A DNA stretch of 64,000 nucleotides from Styela clava (lineage: Eukaryota > Chordata > Ascidiacea > Stolidobranchia > Styelidae): the NCBI RefSeq assembly GCF_964204865.1, contig NC_135252.1:8329383-8393382 (forward strand), given 5' to 3'. The notes under the pieces were generated by a model, which saw nothing but the letters and a program-made list of their open reading frames with translations, had not been told where the DNA came from and searched no databases. This document shows positions 47,439 through 60,502 of this stretch, piece by piece. The translations under genes were made by a program, and so were the position numbers. Positions within the stretch are counted from its first letter, which is position 1; each line of letters begins with the position of its first letter.

Positions 47439-48349
47439 GGTTGTAAACATTACCTCGTTTTTGCATGTTATTTGTTAGTTTTTGGTTATGTTTCGGAAAT
47501 TTCAGTACGAATCAAATAACTCAATGATTATTCTGTCTTCTTATATAGTTTGATTGCCGTAATCAAAAATTAGTCTAGAAATAGCTGCGATAAAAGCTTT
47601 ACCACCAGTACTTTTAATACCGTGTTTCTCCAAAAACAAGACTGGGTCTTATTTTCGGGGGATATCTTATATTTTCATTTAGCAAAAATAAGTAGAGAAT
47701 TACGAGATTTTATAATATGAAAACCGATATTCATTTAGGTATAAATAACACGTTTTGATTCAAAATAACTGCAAACCATAGATTATTATCAATCATTCAA
47801 AACGTGTATGAGAAACTTCTTGCTTTCGATTAGGTCAGGGATGGTCAACCAGTCAGAGACCAAGAGCCACATTTCGCACTTTATTACCGCGAAGAGCCGC
47901 ATTATAATTATAAACAAGAACAAACATGGACATCATATATAACTTTATTCAGCTAGCATGCTAGTTTATTGTAAATGTCACAAACCAACATGATAATGAC
48001 TAAAATTTACATCCACTTACTGTAATACATGCTATTTAGTGGGACTTCTGGACTTCCTTGGATTGAAAAATCCTTTTTAAATCTGACTTGTATCGTCGTT
48101 ATAGCCAATCGAAGCAGTTCTTTCACATGAGTGCAGTCAGAACAGATCAATGCTTCGATTTCACGTGTATTAGGGTAGAAAACACAGATTCGCAGAAGTA
48201 TGTTGAGCCAAACATTGACAATATCCTAAGCGCCGCTAGTTTGGCATTGGGGTATTTTTCCATTAGCATGCTTTTTCATAACTCAATGGTCCCCTACCTT
48301 GAAGCAGGTTTAGTTGGTCCCCCTCGGAAAAATCGATACCATCAATCTC

Positions 48350-50093
48350 AGTTGCAGCTAGGGTTAGTTCAGATACCTATAATTTATACTATCCGAAAAA
48401 CGGATATATTCGGGTATTTCGTATTTTAACTATCCGGTTAACCGGATGGTTACTGCTGATTTTAGATAACCGATTTCACAATATTTTATCGGCGAATTGA
48501 CTAAAAACCACCACACAGTTCTATTGTAAATACGTACATATTTATTATTTTTCTCGAATAAAAATGATTGTGCATTATGATGTTGCATGTGTCAATAAAT
48601 AAAAATTTATGCTCTGTGATCGTGCAGAGGTACAGCTGAATAATATAATAGAACATTTTTTTAAATACAGTGTCTTAATTGTCATTCCCTCGACTGCTAA
48701 GGTATTTTCTCCTATTCAAATCATATGTAGAGATTTATATTATTCCTTATTTTATTGTTAAATTATTTGAAAGTTTCTTTTTGTGTATAGAGCATCTTTT
48801 CTTTAAATTTTGACTCGTACTAAATTTTGGTGTTGCAGACTCACGATGACCATTTCTTCAAGCTTTTAGGTTAAATTAATTTAACATACACCTGACTTAG
48901 ATAGAATAGATTTATTTCGGCTGGTATATCTATTGATTCGATTGATACATGGAAATTTAAAAAAACGGGGCTTCGGGAGCACCGAAAAAACATATACACT
49001 GAAGTTAAAAGCAAGCACATATTATTTGTTCGTGTACCCACAATTTTGAAATGATACACAGATTGCATGGAATCGGAAATATTGTGAAATAAGTCCTCGA
49101 AATTCAAACTGGTTTATTCCATCATGAAATGCGTTCCTTCAATACACGCAACAACTAAAAGCCACATCCGACTAAAAAGCAACGAACTCACACCTACCCA
49201 TCCAATGTTTTTCAACTGAATTCGTTCAAGTTAGTCTTGCTTAAACTGTGCTGTACCTCCCGTTCCAATCCTCCAGTAACTTTATAAAGTCAATGAGCTC
49301 TTCTAACAAGCGCATTTGTTCTAATATTCACATTTGTTCTGCGTGTCTTGTAATGTAATAGTGAAGTTTACTCCAGCATTCCACGGATGGCTAAAATATA
49401 GGCAGATTAGTGTAAAAAAATTGTTATTATATGCTCTGGGAGATCAGTGGCCACTCAACAAAAAATATAAAAAACGCTGATGCACATATGCATTACTTAT
49501 ACTCAGGGATTCCATACTGTCCTTAATTTCTAAGAATTGTCCTTATTTTGGCTTGCAACCTTATTTTTGACTTGCGTGTCCTTATATTGTCTTATTTGGA
49601 CTTCATAAAGGAAGCTTTGTGTTGTTTGTCTTATCGCCAAAACTTTATTGTGGCATCATGGAAGCAACATAATCTTATTTGAAACACAAAGAAGCAACCC
49701 ACATATAGGCATGAAGCATTGCTAGTTTGGCGATCCTTAGGTTTTGTCGTGGTGGTGGTTATTTTAGCCTAAATTTAAAAATGAGCAAATGCAAAAACGT
49801 TTTTCGTGATGAGTACGGAAAATAATTCAAAGTTAAACGAAGCTTGGAAGGTGAGTGCACCGCACACTGTGACGTCTGTAATTGTGACATTAACCTGGGG
49901 GCCATAGGAAAGCCAGCTATTTCTGCTCACAATGCAGAAATTTTTCCGGTTGTCCTTATTTTGGGTTCCAGATCGATGGAATCCCTGCTTATACTGCTCT
50001 ATTATCCGGTAAACCGTCACAATAATATCCGGATATCAGATAGCAAAATAACTCGGTTAATCGCTATGCGGATAATCCAACCCAATTGCAGCC
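48350..50093. mobile_element. Middle nested hAT-type element with TATCCGG subterminal units
   Basis: The left end is near CAGTTGCAGCTAGGGTT; the right end reads AACCCAATTGCAGCCTC. Subterminal ATCCGG/CCGGAT units occur at both ends. Flanking ATCTCAG and ATCTGAG may be a partial duplication, but the exact edge is not settled. It contains the inner element 49504-49987. Confidence 0.55.
49504..49987. mobile_element. Innermost hAT element, keeps a transposase finger fragment
   Basis: Ends CAGGGATTCCAT match as inverted repeats and are flanked by a perfect 8-bp duplication CTTATACT (49496-49503 and 49988-49995). Inside, the plus strand near 49850-49930 reads HCDVCNCDINLG with a downstream SAH, resembling the N-terminal zinc finger of hAT transposases. 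An ATG-led frame at about 49781 precedes it with one frame change. This fits a 484-bp internal-deletion derivative of an autonomous element. Confidence 0.85.
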
Positions 50094-51949
50094 TCATCTG
50101 AGACTGTTACGGACTGCTAATAATCAAATTTCATTTTGTAATCAAGTTGTTTACATTATAGTGTCGCAATCGCGTTGCTCAATTTATTTACGTGTACCCC
50201 TTTGTGATGTCACATCGAGACGTCTCTAGACTTGCCGAAGTCGACGAGCATCTTTGTTTGATTATCGAGACGTGCCGTTTGTAACTGTAATTCCTCGATT
50301 GTGGTTGTAATGCGGTAGGTTGCGTATGACTTAGTTTAGTTACCGTGACCATTAGATTTTGTTAAGTTGTTTAGGGCTATGGCATTCAGACTAGTTATAT
50401 GTTTATGATTCAATAGGAATTATAGCTCCACTGAATATCCCTCATTGTTATTTATTTGCAGTTAAGTTATTTATCTTAATTGTGATTTAAGTTGTTCACT
50501 TTTGTAAAACCCCCGTTAGGGTACTCATTACCCGTTACGGTACTAGTTACCCATTAGCCCGATTTGGACGTTTCGTATTTGTTCTCAAGACGTTATCTAC
50601 ACCTGCAGGTTACCTATATATATGTTTACTGTCATTATTTCTGGATTTGCTGCTTGGTGATTAACTTTCGACATTAACGTTTAAAGGAACCTTTTCAATA
50701 TATGCTGTGGAACCTTTTCAATATAAGTTTCAAAGTAATTCAGATTGTTTGACAGTGTGGAACTTGGAAGGGATTTTGCAAGGTTCAACTATGATCGTAT
50801 CAAAGTATTATTGTTTGCACCAAGCAAAAGGTTCGGAGTCTACAGTACGCTAAAGTAACTGAAATAGAAAGTCAAACGTTAGAACTCTAGTCCAAATATC
50901 CAACAGAGACCAACGGGGAATTTCAAGCAATCCGTCTCAGAATTAACATAAATCGGTCGTCGACCACGTTTTATCTGCACTTCAACTACTTCACCTAAAT
51001 AGTAAACTGCGGATTCGCCACCGTTTTCGATAGCATTGCGGCATCCTGTTTATTGCAATAAACGCTACTCACAACAAAGAATGTTGTTGACGCAATAATG
51101 GGCGATTGCACGTACCGTCAGTGTTCGACGTAAAGGAACAATGCTCGATGAATCATAATATGTTTTTAAATATAATGAATTGTTATTTTTCCCTTGAAAG
51201 AACCAAGGCGAAAAGAGCCGCACAAAACCGGCGCAAGAGCCGCATGGCCACCCTTGGACTGAGTCAAAAAAAAATTAGCGTAGCAATTTCCCTATACTTA
51301 CTCATAGAAGGAAAATAATAAGGGCAAATCAATATCTGCGTATAATATTAATTCAAAAGTGTCTATGGCACCGAATAGGTTGGGAACCACAGCTCCGAAT
51401 GCATAGTATATATCAAACATTGCAGTATGTTACGCAAATAGAGGTAACTATAGGAATGGGCAATTCAGAATAATTCCCTCTTTTAGAATATAATTAAAAT
51501 TAAATCTTATTATATTATCTATAGCGATCTATTAATTTTATTGCTCAATAATGAATACTGTAAATGTCTTCTCAGCTTATCCATTTCCGCAATACAGCGC
51601 TAGAGATGTTACCCTATTGGCATTACAAAAGATATAATGACGCATTCTAAAATAATTCATCATTTTAGGTTAGCCGACTATTGAAAATCGTTAGTCATGA
51701 ATGTGCTCAATTTTGTTTGAAAATTCGCGTGCAAACGTCATCTCGAGTTTTAATTACACCAAACAAATAATGATAAGTTACATGAGTTTTGAGATGCTGT
51801 GTAGTGCGCCCGCTTCGTATTAAGTATGCCTATCATTGATTTGATTTGTTGCTTTTCTTTAACGTGGTACTGGGATTCAAAGCATATAACAAAATATGTT
51901 TTGCAACGAATTATAACCGGGAAATACATTTTGTGTACATCACTAAAAC

Positions 51950-52128
51950 CAGTGGTGGAATTCAAATTTTTTGTCAGCCGGTTCCATCACAAAAGTCATA
52001 TTTTTAAGCCTGTTTTCAAAAAAAGGGGGGGGGGGGAAGGGAGAATGTAACCAGTAATGCTAACCGGTTCGCTGATCTCATAAAATTCTGTAAGACTGTT
52101 TTATAGAACTGGCTGAATCCCACCACTG
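51950..52128. mobile_element. 179-bp hAT-type MITE
   Basis: Inverted ends CAGTGGTGGAATTCA and the complement of TGAATCCCACCACTG lie between 8-bp flanks ACTAAAAC and CCTAAAAC (7 of 8). A G-homopolymer and AACCGGTT-like units lie inside. Confidence 0.8.
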
Positions 52129-52736
52129 CCTAAAACCCCCAATAAAATTCAACTCGAAAAAGATCAATTCTGTTTTTACCTTTGCAATTCTTTATTATTG
52201 TAATTCGTATTAAAATTTCATGCAATCCAAAAGCATTAAGGCTACTTGGCACTGGAAAAAACACATCATGTACATAGGGAAATCGCTAAATTGATACGTT
52301 AGACGTTGACACCAAAATTCAATAAAACCACAAACGTTATTAAAAGGCTTGAAACTCCAACACAGGCCAAAAAATTACACTTATTATTATAAAAAAAGAG
52401 CTGAGAAGTGAAAATAATTGCTGAAAAAATGATCACGATGTTTTTTTTTTAAATCTAATTTCACGGAAACAAACAACAATATGCTAAGGTATTTGGATAC
52501 TAAAGTAAAAATACTTATCAAAAACAACCTTTTGTATCGACAGTAAAAAAAAATAATCAAATATTCAGATTTCAATATTTTTTATATGGATTTACAAAAT
52601 ATATATAAATTATACTTTTTATATCATTCGTAAGGTAAAGTTTTTCAGCAGTTTCTTTCTCGACATGGTATTTATATATATATAAACTCAATAGCATGAT
52701 GATGAGGAAATAGAGGTTAAATACATCCGATCACGT

Positions 52737-55700
52737 TTAAGGCTGGTTGGCTCCAGGAAACTTCTTTGTGTCAATGTTAATTGAACCTGTAAATAATTGG
52801 AATGTCAGAACTTTTTCGATACCGTTTAAGGAAATAAAAATGACATGAATTGTTTAATAATATTTACCAGATCGCGTGATTAAAGCAGATAATTGACCAA
52901 TAACGTTAGCTTGGACTGAATAGCCTCCATCTTCTCGTTTGTAACATCTTGGTACATAGTCGAATTTTTTGGACACCTCATCATTTTCTTCATAACAACA
53001 TCCTAAAAGTAATAGAGTCGATTATTAATATATTTATAATATATACTGACAAAATTGTGCAATTCGCCACAGAAGTCAAAAAATCATTTCAACTTACCGA
53101 GATCCCAAAGACATTCGTATTTGTCTGGAATCTTGAGGGGGTCACGGCCCTTGGTGAACATGTCAAACGTTGGCATGCAGGCGATACGGCGGTAGTACAA
53201 AATTGGAAATTGATAATAGTTGACACTGCAAGTCTGGTTTTCTGTAAAATAACGAATAAAGCGTTAATTGCTTTGATACAACATGATTATGGAGAAAATT
53301 TCAAGTTATCAGTACAAAAACTTACTGGGTTGATAAGCCAAAGGAATATCGTTGAGATCGCTAATGTCGCTACTTGCGCCATTTGGTTTGAAACATTGTG
53401 GCACTTTGTACGAAGCATACGCATCCCAGCAGCATCCACGAATAGCAACGCAGTGGAATTCGGTGATACCTGGAAATCCGCATTCTTCTCTCTGTGAACG
53501 TGAAATATATACACATTGTATTGATATGAATATATTATGATTACATCCAATAATATACAAATTATATATGTAATTGTAACTTACCATGTTAATAAGACTG
53601 TTGATTGAGCTGCTTGATTTATCTTTGGCGAAGCTGTAGTAGATTGATGCGTCTATATTAAGTCCATACTTGAAAAGTGGCAAACACGATGCTGGTCGAG
53701 CAAATTCTCCAGGCCTTTTGACAGAGAGGGAGACTGAACAAAAAATACAATTATGATTGTTATCAGGATATAATTAGGGAAAACATCAAAATAATGAAAA
53801 CAAAAGAAAACTTCATATGTTCTCATGCTACTGTGTAAATTATACTTACAAGATTCGTAGTAGATGAAAAATACGTTGTAATAACACCAAGGTACAGCGG
53901 CAGCAGATGTAATAGCATCGTCGGTCATGTCCCTGACCTCATTGTCAGTGAGGAAGACAGGCTGAAATGAATGATATAGAAATTTGTTTAATGAAATTGT
54001 ATAATATGTCGCTCTAGTTATTGAATAAAAGCTATGTTCTCACGTTGTAACAACAATAAGGAAGAACTTCGCATTGTGCTGCAGAGATTCCATCGTAGCC
54101 ACAGTTGAATCTGTTTCTCAAATCGTGGAGAGAACAAGTGTTGATTCCAAGTCTTTCGAAATGTTGGAAGAAGAGTTTCATTCCGGGGAAAATTCCAGAT
54201 GGAAGGGATGGAATGAAAGGTTTGCCAAAGTCTTTTAAGTCTGTCTTTTTTCCAGAAACTGTGATTCAAAAAATCAAAATGAATGTAATTCAATCAAATC
54301 ATTAAACTTTTAATTCTTATTTTGCATATTAAAAATTAACTTACGAAGTTGAGTAATCAATTCGAAAACCTCCCCTTGACTTGCTCCAGTTTGTTTGGCC
54401 AGCAGAAGATTTCCCATGACAGGATCAATGGCACCCTGAACATAAAACAATAAAGATTAGTTGCAGGCGTGGGGCGAGCAAAATGGCATTTTAAATTCAC
54501 GGGAAATTTAGCATAGGTACTTACGGATTGAATCATAGATTGGAGGAAGAAAGTTGAACCCTTGTCTACCCCAAGAACAAATGGTACGGCATCAGGAGAG
54601 ACCACTCCTTTGTTAGCCATATAGTTGATAAGTGCAACCTTGTTTCCATCTTTATTGAAGCCCCCATTCAGAAGCAGTTGAGTAGTTGCAGGATCCAATC
54701 CTAATAAAATAGAAATAAGATTAAGAAACGATATTGGGTATAATTATTTCATCGACCTAAAATATGCTAATTCAACTGTATACTGATTGCGTGACGGTTT
54801 ATGTCTACGCCTGATCCAGGATTTTTTTCATTTAAAACTTCGAGGTTGGGACGAAAAATATTGTGAAGTATCTAACTTACCCATGTTAGCAGCCAATAAT
54901 TGCATCATTTTTTGTGATGATGACGCACCCCCTGTTAGGAAAGGCAAATACATAGGATTAACGTTGCCCTGAAGCATCATCATCTGCATTAAATTTGCAT
55001 TTCCTGCTCTGGTTGTTGGTTCACGAGAATATTGTTGTACTTTTACCTTTGCAGATTCTGAAAATGAAGAAACAATGATTAAATAATTTAAAACGTAGAG
55101 TCCAAACAAAGATTTCAATACGTGCAAAATTATATGGTGTTCTATGTTATCGCTTCATTCACGTATCCCTCGGGGGTTTTTGTCGTGATATCTACAGTCT
55201 ACACTAGTCGACTTCTTCTGGTACCGCTTGGCACCGTACAAAAACTACGTAAAATTTATACGAATATAGTATTGCAGCGCCATTGATAATATGGAGGGAA
55301 CTTCTGAATATTGTGAATAATTTTCAAGAACCAGAGCTCATGCCCGCGGCATATAAAATCCAGCAATTTATTTCCGAAATCTGTAAGTTACCTGTCAGAA
55401 TTTCTTGACCACCGGGTGCATTGACCATGTATTGCATCAAAATTCCGTCGTTTCCTTCAGTAACTCTTTCACACTGGCATCGTCTGTTGGTTCCCTGGAT
55501 TGTTCCACTGTAAAAACAAATAATTAGCTTACAGCGTTCTCTAGTGTAAAATACGTTGTTGTTTTTTATTGAGTATAATCGTTTCATATCTTCAGCATTT
55601 TATCTTATACAACGAGACAGAGATGACTAGACTATCATTATTACTATCATAAAATGTTTGATACTTACTCGCATGGTGTTTCTGCCATCAACATCATCAA

Positions 55701-56804
55701 AATAACTGGTAGTTGGTTCGGCAAATGTTGGGTTATTGCACTTTTGTTTCCAGTTCTTGCTGCTTCCTGGATTTCGTCCAATAAAGCTATCCAAAGAAGT
55801 ACATTGTCCTGGTCATTACAGACACATTTGTCGTCACTGGATACTCGGTAGTTGGCTTTAATTTCATCTGCGATGCAACCACGTTCTTCGCCCATTGTCA
55901 AAAATGGGAACAATGTATAGTCATCACCGTTGCCTGTGATTAACAAAAAGATTAGAATTTTGTTGACCAAGATTTCTCAACAAACGAAAATTTTCCTTTT
56001 TTAGCTTGTACACTTACATCTTTCTCCATCGGCGCACACTCGGTCTGCCATGAACATAATGGCCATCAGTTGTTCATAGGGTGATTTGCCTTCGCCAGCC
56101 AGTATTGGCAATATTTCATTTAACATCTTCTCGGCTTGGGCTGAATAAAAGATAAATTGTATGAATAAATAAAACTGATTCAAATTGTAAAATAAATTTA
56201 CGATTAACAAAATAATTTAAACAGTCGTATTTTAATTATATCCATCGGTTTTGGTTATTTGCAAAATTCAAAGTTTGTTCGTACCTGATGTCAAACCTCC
56301 AGCTATAAGTAACAATTGCCTTGCGTTGTTATCAAGTTTCTTTTCTCGAGATAGGTAAGGTGAAATATCTTTCAACATATTTGTCGGATCTCCTAAAAAT
56401 TGAAATATTCAAATATGTTCACAATATATAAACGTTTTCTAACTTAGGAGAAATTTTGTCATTTTGGAGAGAAAATTTGCACTGTATTTGCTGCAGTAAT
56501 AGGTATATGTTTGAGTTCTTTATCATTATTATAATATTAATTATATTATTGGCTAAGGGAACAACTGATATAAAATAAAAATAAAACTGTTCTTACCTCC
56601 TCTCTTCTGAACTGACAATAACGAAAAAACGCATATTGCGGTATCCGTATTAGAATTGTATTCTGAAGAGAAAAAAAAAACATTGTTTTAATTTACAATT
56701 CAAGCTAGATAATACATAATAACATAACCAAATAATAACTTACTTCGTGTTGGCAAAGCCAATGCAGAAACTGCAAATAAACACACCAATGTAATGACAC
56801 GCAT
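52737..56804 (-). CDS. Secreted trefoil (P-type) domain protein, unrecognised family
   Basis: Sixteen exons join in frame with GT-AG borders: 56804-56744, 56662-56597, 56392-56285, 56140-56018, 55933-55669, 55507-55392, 55057-54881, 54700-54525, 54435-54345, 54258-54044, 53961-53850, 53733-53585, 53491-53326, 53241-53098, 53002-52868 and 52786-52737; 717 residues. A signal peptide is clear (MRVITLVCLFAVSALALP). Residues 1-365 are hydrophobic-helix rich, with scattered Cys and an internal repeat around NPMYLPFLTGG and SPDAVPFVLG. The C-terminal half is Cys-rich. A canonical trefoil core lies at 557-587 (CGFPGIT, GCCWD, VPQCF), a trefoil-like unit at 436-466 (NCGYDGIS, YCCYN), and a third CC-containing unit near the end (LGCCYEEN, VPRCYK). 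Trefoil domains bind mucins or glycans or sit in secreted coats; the role here is unknown. No transmembrane segment follows the signal. Confidence 0.87.
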
Positions 56805-56823
56805 TATTGTTTGTTGAGCGGAG

Positions 56824-56825
56824 CT
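56824..56825 (-). promoter_or_regulatory. Strong 3' splice acceptor 19 bp before the trefoil gene ATG
   Basis: The minus strand reads CTTTTTTTATTCCCAG and then 19 bp before the ATG. It is a textbook acceptor with no coding exon upstream, so it marks a 5'-UTR intron or a trans-splice site. Confidence 0.6.
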
Positions 56826-58483
56826 GGGAATAAAAAAAGCAGTTGTTACTTTAATACCTTGACTGTCATTATTTATTAGGAAAAGTATTATCGAAGTATT
56901 TCCCTATTATACAAAATAATCAATTTGTTTTGACAGTATTATACAAATTTATTTTAAACAGAAGAAATTGTGTCAGTTACATTTCAGTTACAATTTTTCT
57001 GTTCCCTTTATTGATACCAATTTATCATATGTAGAGAAATTTAGTTAAAAGATCTGAAGTTCGTATACTAACAACTGTAAACCGACTTAGTTACCTTGCT
57101 CTCGCACACTGAGAAATCCTGTGATAGGTTAGGCTGATATCAATATAGCCTTTCTCTTTTGCGACTGCTTGACTAGTTATTCTTTATCGAATCACCTGTC
57201 TAACTATGGAGTTGGGAGTGATACTGATTTCTCCTCTGACTCCCGTTTCTTTAATATCGCTCAGATGACCGATGCCTTTTTCTCGCTTTATTTGTTTCTC
57301 TTTTAAATGACGATGTCATCAAACTTCTAATCTCTTGTTTCTTCATAAATTTCGCGCCTATAATGCGGGTGCCTTAAAGAGATAACGGTCGCAAATATTT
57401 TGCTAGACTCCAGCTATTATAAAAAGAATGAGATAATGGCCGTGTACCTTTACGTGGCAATAAAAAGGGGTAAGTTAGAAAGTGCTATAGGTATACATCA
57501 TTTACCACGGTAATTAGGGATTGTTATCTCATCAAATATTTCATCTGACGATCGTGAGTTATGGAGTTTGACGCAATTTACGTCGATCAGGTGCTGTTTA
57601 TGTTCTAAGCACAGTAATTACGTAACTAAATTATAGTTGGCCCACACTCGTTTATGGAAAAATATAATATTATATTTTAAAAATATCAAATAATACCTGC
57701 ATCAACCTGTAAATTTTAGCATTAGGAAGTTTATAACTCTTGTCTTAGACTTCCTATTTTAGCTGTAAATCTCTAACATCAGCTGCTTAGTTTGTCCAAA
57801 ACCCTTTATCCATTGACATAACTCACTGCAGAGAAAGACAGATATTCAATTTTATCTAGCCGACAAACAAATAAAAAATGCCGATTAATTCAATGCTAAT
57901 TTATAGTTTAAATTGTATATTAGAAACATTAAATATATTCCCAGTTTATCCCGCTTGTTTATCAGCAATATGCCTTTGCTTATCCATTTGAGACAGCTTA
58001 TTATTTTAGTCTTGCCCATTTACTTAATAAAAATTTGACTAAAAACTAGATTTTACCCGAGAGCATTCCATGTTGAAATAAAATTTGTTTAGTAATTCAT
58101 TAACACACAGACCTTTTTTTGTACATCAGATCACAATACATTCTTGCACCCGCTGCTCTAAAATTAAAAATTATTCTTGAAAATTTCCGGCTAAGAACGT
58201 CCTTAATTAGTTAAAGGTATACTATTAAAAGTTTGATTCAGAGAATTTTAGAATTTCACTTAGTATTTATTATCAAGTTGTGTATAAGTTTCTTACAGGA
58301 TATTTCCGGTGAAGATTAATTTTTTTGCGGTTTGGCTATTTTGAAGTGGATTATCCGATTACCTCTATTTTCAACTGTACAAGTCTGTAACAGGATGCTT
58401 TGAAAGTACCCAAAGTCTATTGAGATGTTTTCAAAAATTCAATTCTACTATCTTGAATGATAAGGAATGATAGGCAAATTTTA

Positions 58484-58570
58484 GCATGTAAATTGACTTT
58501 TGAACCTACTATGCACGTAAATTGACCTTTGAACCTACTATGCATGTAAATTGACCTTTGAACCTACTAC
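58484..58570. repeat. 29-bp tandem repeat, three copies
   Basis: Units begin GCATGTAAATTGAC or GCACGTAAATTGAC and end GAACCTACTA; the three copies span exactly 87 bp with a few substitutions. Confidence 0.9.
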
Positions 58571-60426
58571 GAAATCATGTTATCGTGCCAGACAAAATAT
58601 ATTACAATTAATTGAATTTTATGTGGCGATCCACACTCATACTTGAATTTATCTGCTATTCATTTTTCAGTACCCATGATACATTAGAAATGAGAGAGAG
58701 CATGAGGAGATATTATTCTGTAATACCAAGAATGTCGAATGCGACTCTTAGGGTAATTTTCATGTTATGAATTTTGAGAAATGTATATTAGTACACTTCG
58801 CTGATAGTAATATTAGTCTCTATGACTAATTGTCATGGTTCCGGATTTATTTTATATTCAGATATTTGATAAAAATATTGTCAGATTGTAGAAATTTTCA
58901 ACCCTCGCTCATAAATTTACTAAAAAACGATATTTCTAACGTTTCCCCAGACCTACAACATCTCGTCTATTTCGGAATTACCCAACATTATACCTTGCGA
59001 AATAGTTTAAAAACAACCGTAGCTTCAGGGAAATGACGGAAAACCATTTTGTAAGATTTATAGTGAAGTTCTGTGATGTAATCCATGTTGTGTTCTATAT
59101 ATATGGATGCATCATTTTCAATATATCAAGTCGATGTTATATGAAATCAGTTATGATATAACGGGTTTTACTTATAATCCTAAGAAGGGCTTGGACTGCA
59201 CTGAAGATTGCATGAACTGGATGGCATAGCTTCATAATCTACATTGACGGAGATACCTCGCTGCACCCAAATACAAGAGATATATGCCGAGATGACGCAA
59301 TCTTTAGGTGCAATCATAAACAACAGTTAGTGGTCATAATGAATGATTGTTTTGTCTTGATGGATTAATATCTACTCGATTAATTAAACCCTGATTAAAA
59401 TAACGATGTGTTATTTATTATTTCTAGGGAGAAACCTTTTAATGAGTTATACGATCACTCGTTTTAGAATGCACCACGCGTTTTTGTCGACAGGTGATTT
59501 AGAAGCTTGCTGTAAATCAGTTGTGCGTTATAGATTCCGATTATGACGTTTTATTGTGACAGAAACGTTGAAACGCTCGTCAAATTTTATTTCTGGAACA
59601 GTAACGTTACCAATAAATAACACAAAGTGTTGTCAATTCATTTACGACGAATATGAGTTCCAACTACTTCTAGTTATCATAATAAAGTTTTGAAATAGTT
59701 CTGCAAGTTATAGTAAAACTTTCAGAAAATATTTTAAAATCAATTTCCACATATGTCTATTGAATAACTGAGTGAAAAAAATTAATTGAGTAATTATCAA
59801 ATACGTTAAAAATAACAAGGCGATTTTATTCACCTTTCTTGCATTTATCGCCCGCGAACTTTTATAAAAATGTCTGATAATTCACCCATTGCTATCAACC
59901 CCAAATAATGATACTTCAACGAACTACTTACTAGCAGATGAGTTTAGCGAAAAATTAGGGTATTCGTGTAGTAAAAATCAGAATTTATTACGTTTTGGAA
60001 AAAATTTAACTTTGATCAGATTTACTTCATTCTCTTGCAAATCGATTGAGCCTTGCAATCGAGCTTTTCTTTTTACTAAAACGAAATAGGCAATAGGCAC
60101 TTCAATAACCATAACCAATAATGATAGCCATAAACACGAAAGCTGAATATAATGATCCTCTTGAATATTTTTAAATGAGGAAGATACAGGGTATCGTAGA
60201 GTGATTCCAGACAGCAGACAACAAGCGCATTCCAAATGTTAGCGTGTCAAATTGTTTTTTGAAGTTTGCAGAATATGGCTCTACCATGATCTTGTTGGAT
60301 GATTTATTCACTATTCATATCGCTTGGTGTTTTTAAATCGCAAATGATACGGAGATTCCTCATGATTACAAACTTTCCTTCTAACCATTGGATACATTTT
60401 GTCCAAATTACTTCAGTCACATTCGT

Positions 60427-60502
60427 TATTGGACACGTAGTGGACATAGCGATCGTTTTGTTGGTATTGGACACGTAGTGGACATAACGATTCTTTTGTT
60501 GT
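60427..60502. repeat. 38-bp tandem duplication
   Basis: Two adjacent units (60427-60464 and 60465-60502) share TATTGGACACGTAGTGGACA and differ at few positions. Confidence 0.9.

Larger units (their letters stand above)
47836..51256. mobile_element. Outermost of three nested hAT-type elements
   Basis: The left end CAGGGATGGTCAACC and the reverse of the right end (CAAGGGTGGCCATGC) form an imperfect inverted pair, each followed by AGAGCCGCA-type blocks. Flanks GATTAGGT and GACTGAGT match at only 5 of 8, so the duplication has decayed or the edge is off by a few bases. The middle element lies inside. Confidence 0.6.

Noticed and set aside
52949..53550. Long open frames on both strands over the trefoil gene 3' part (for example 182 codons on plus)
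   Set aside because: They overlap exons 13-15 of the trefoil gene, which are supported by splice phase and the CGFPGIT..GCCWD motif.
59978..60235. Minus-strand frame with one hydrophobic span
   Set aside because: It has no supported splice partners and no domain; the tentative membrane gene nearby already ends in a stop upstream of it.
60427..60502. CRISPR-like spaced repeats
   Set aside because: There are only two directly adjacent units without spacers, in a eukaryotic genome.
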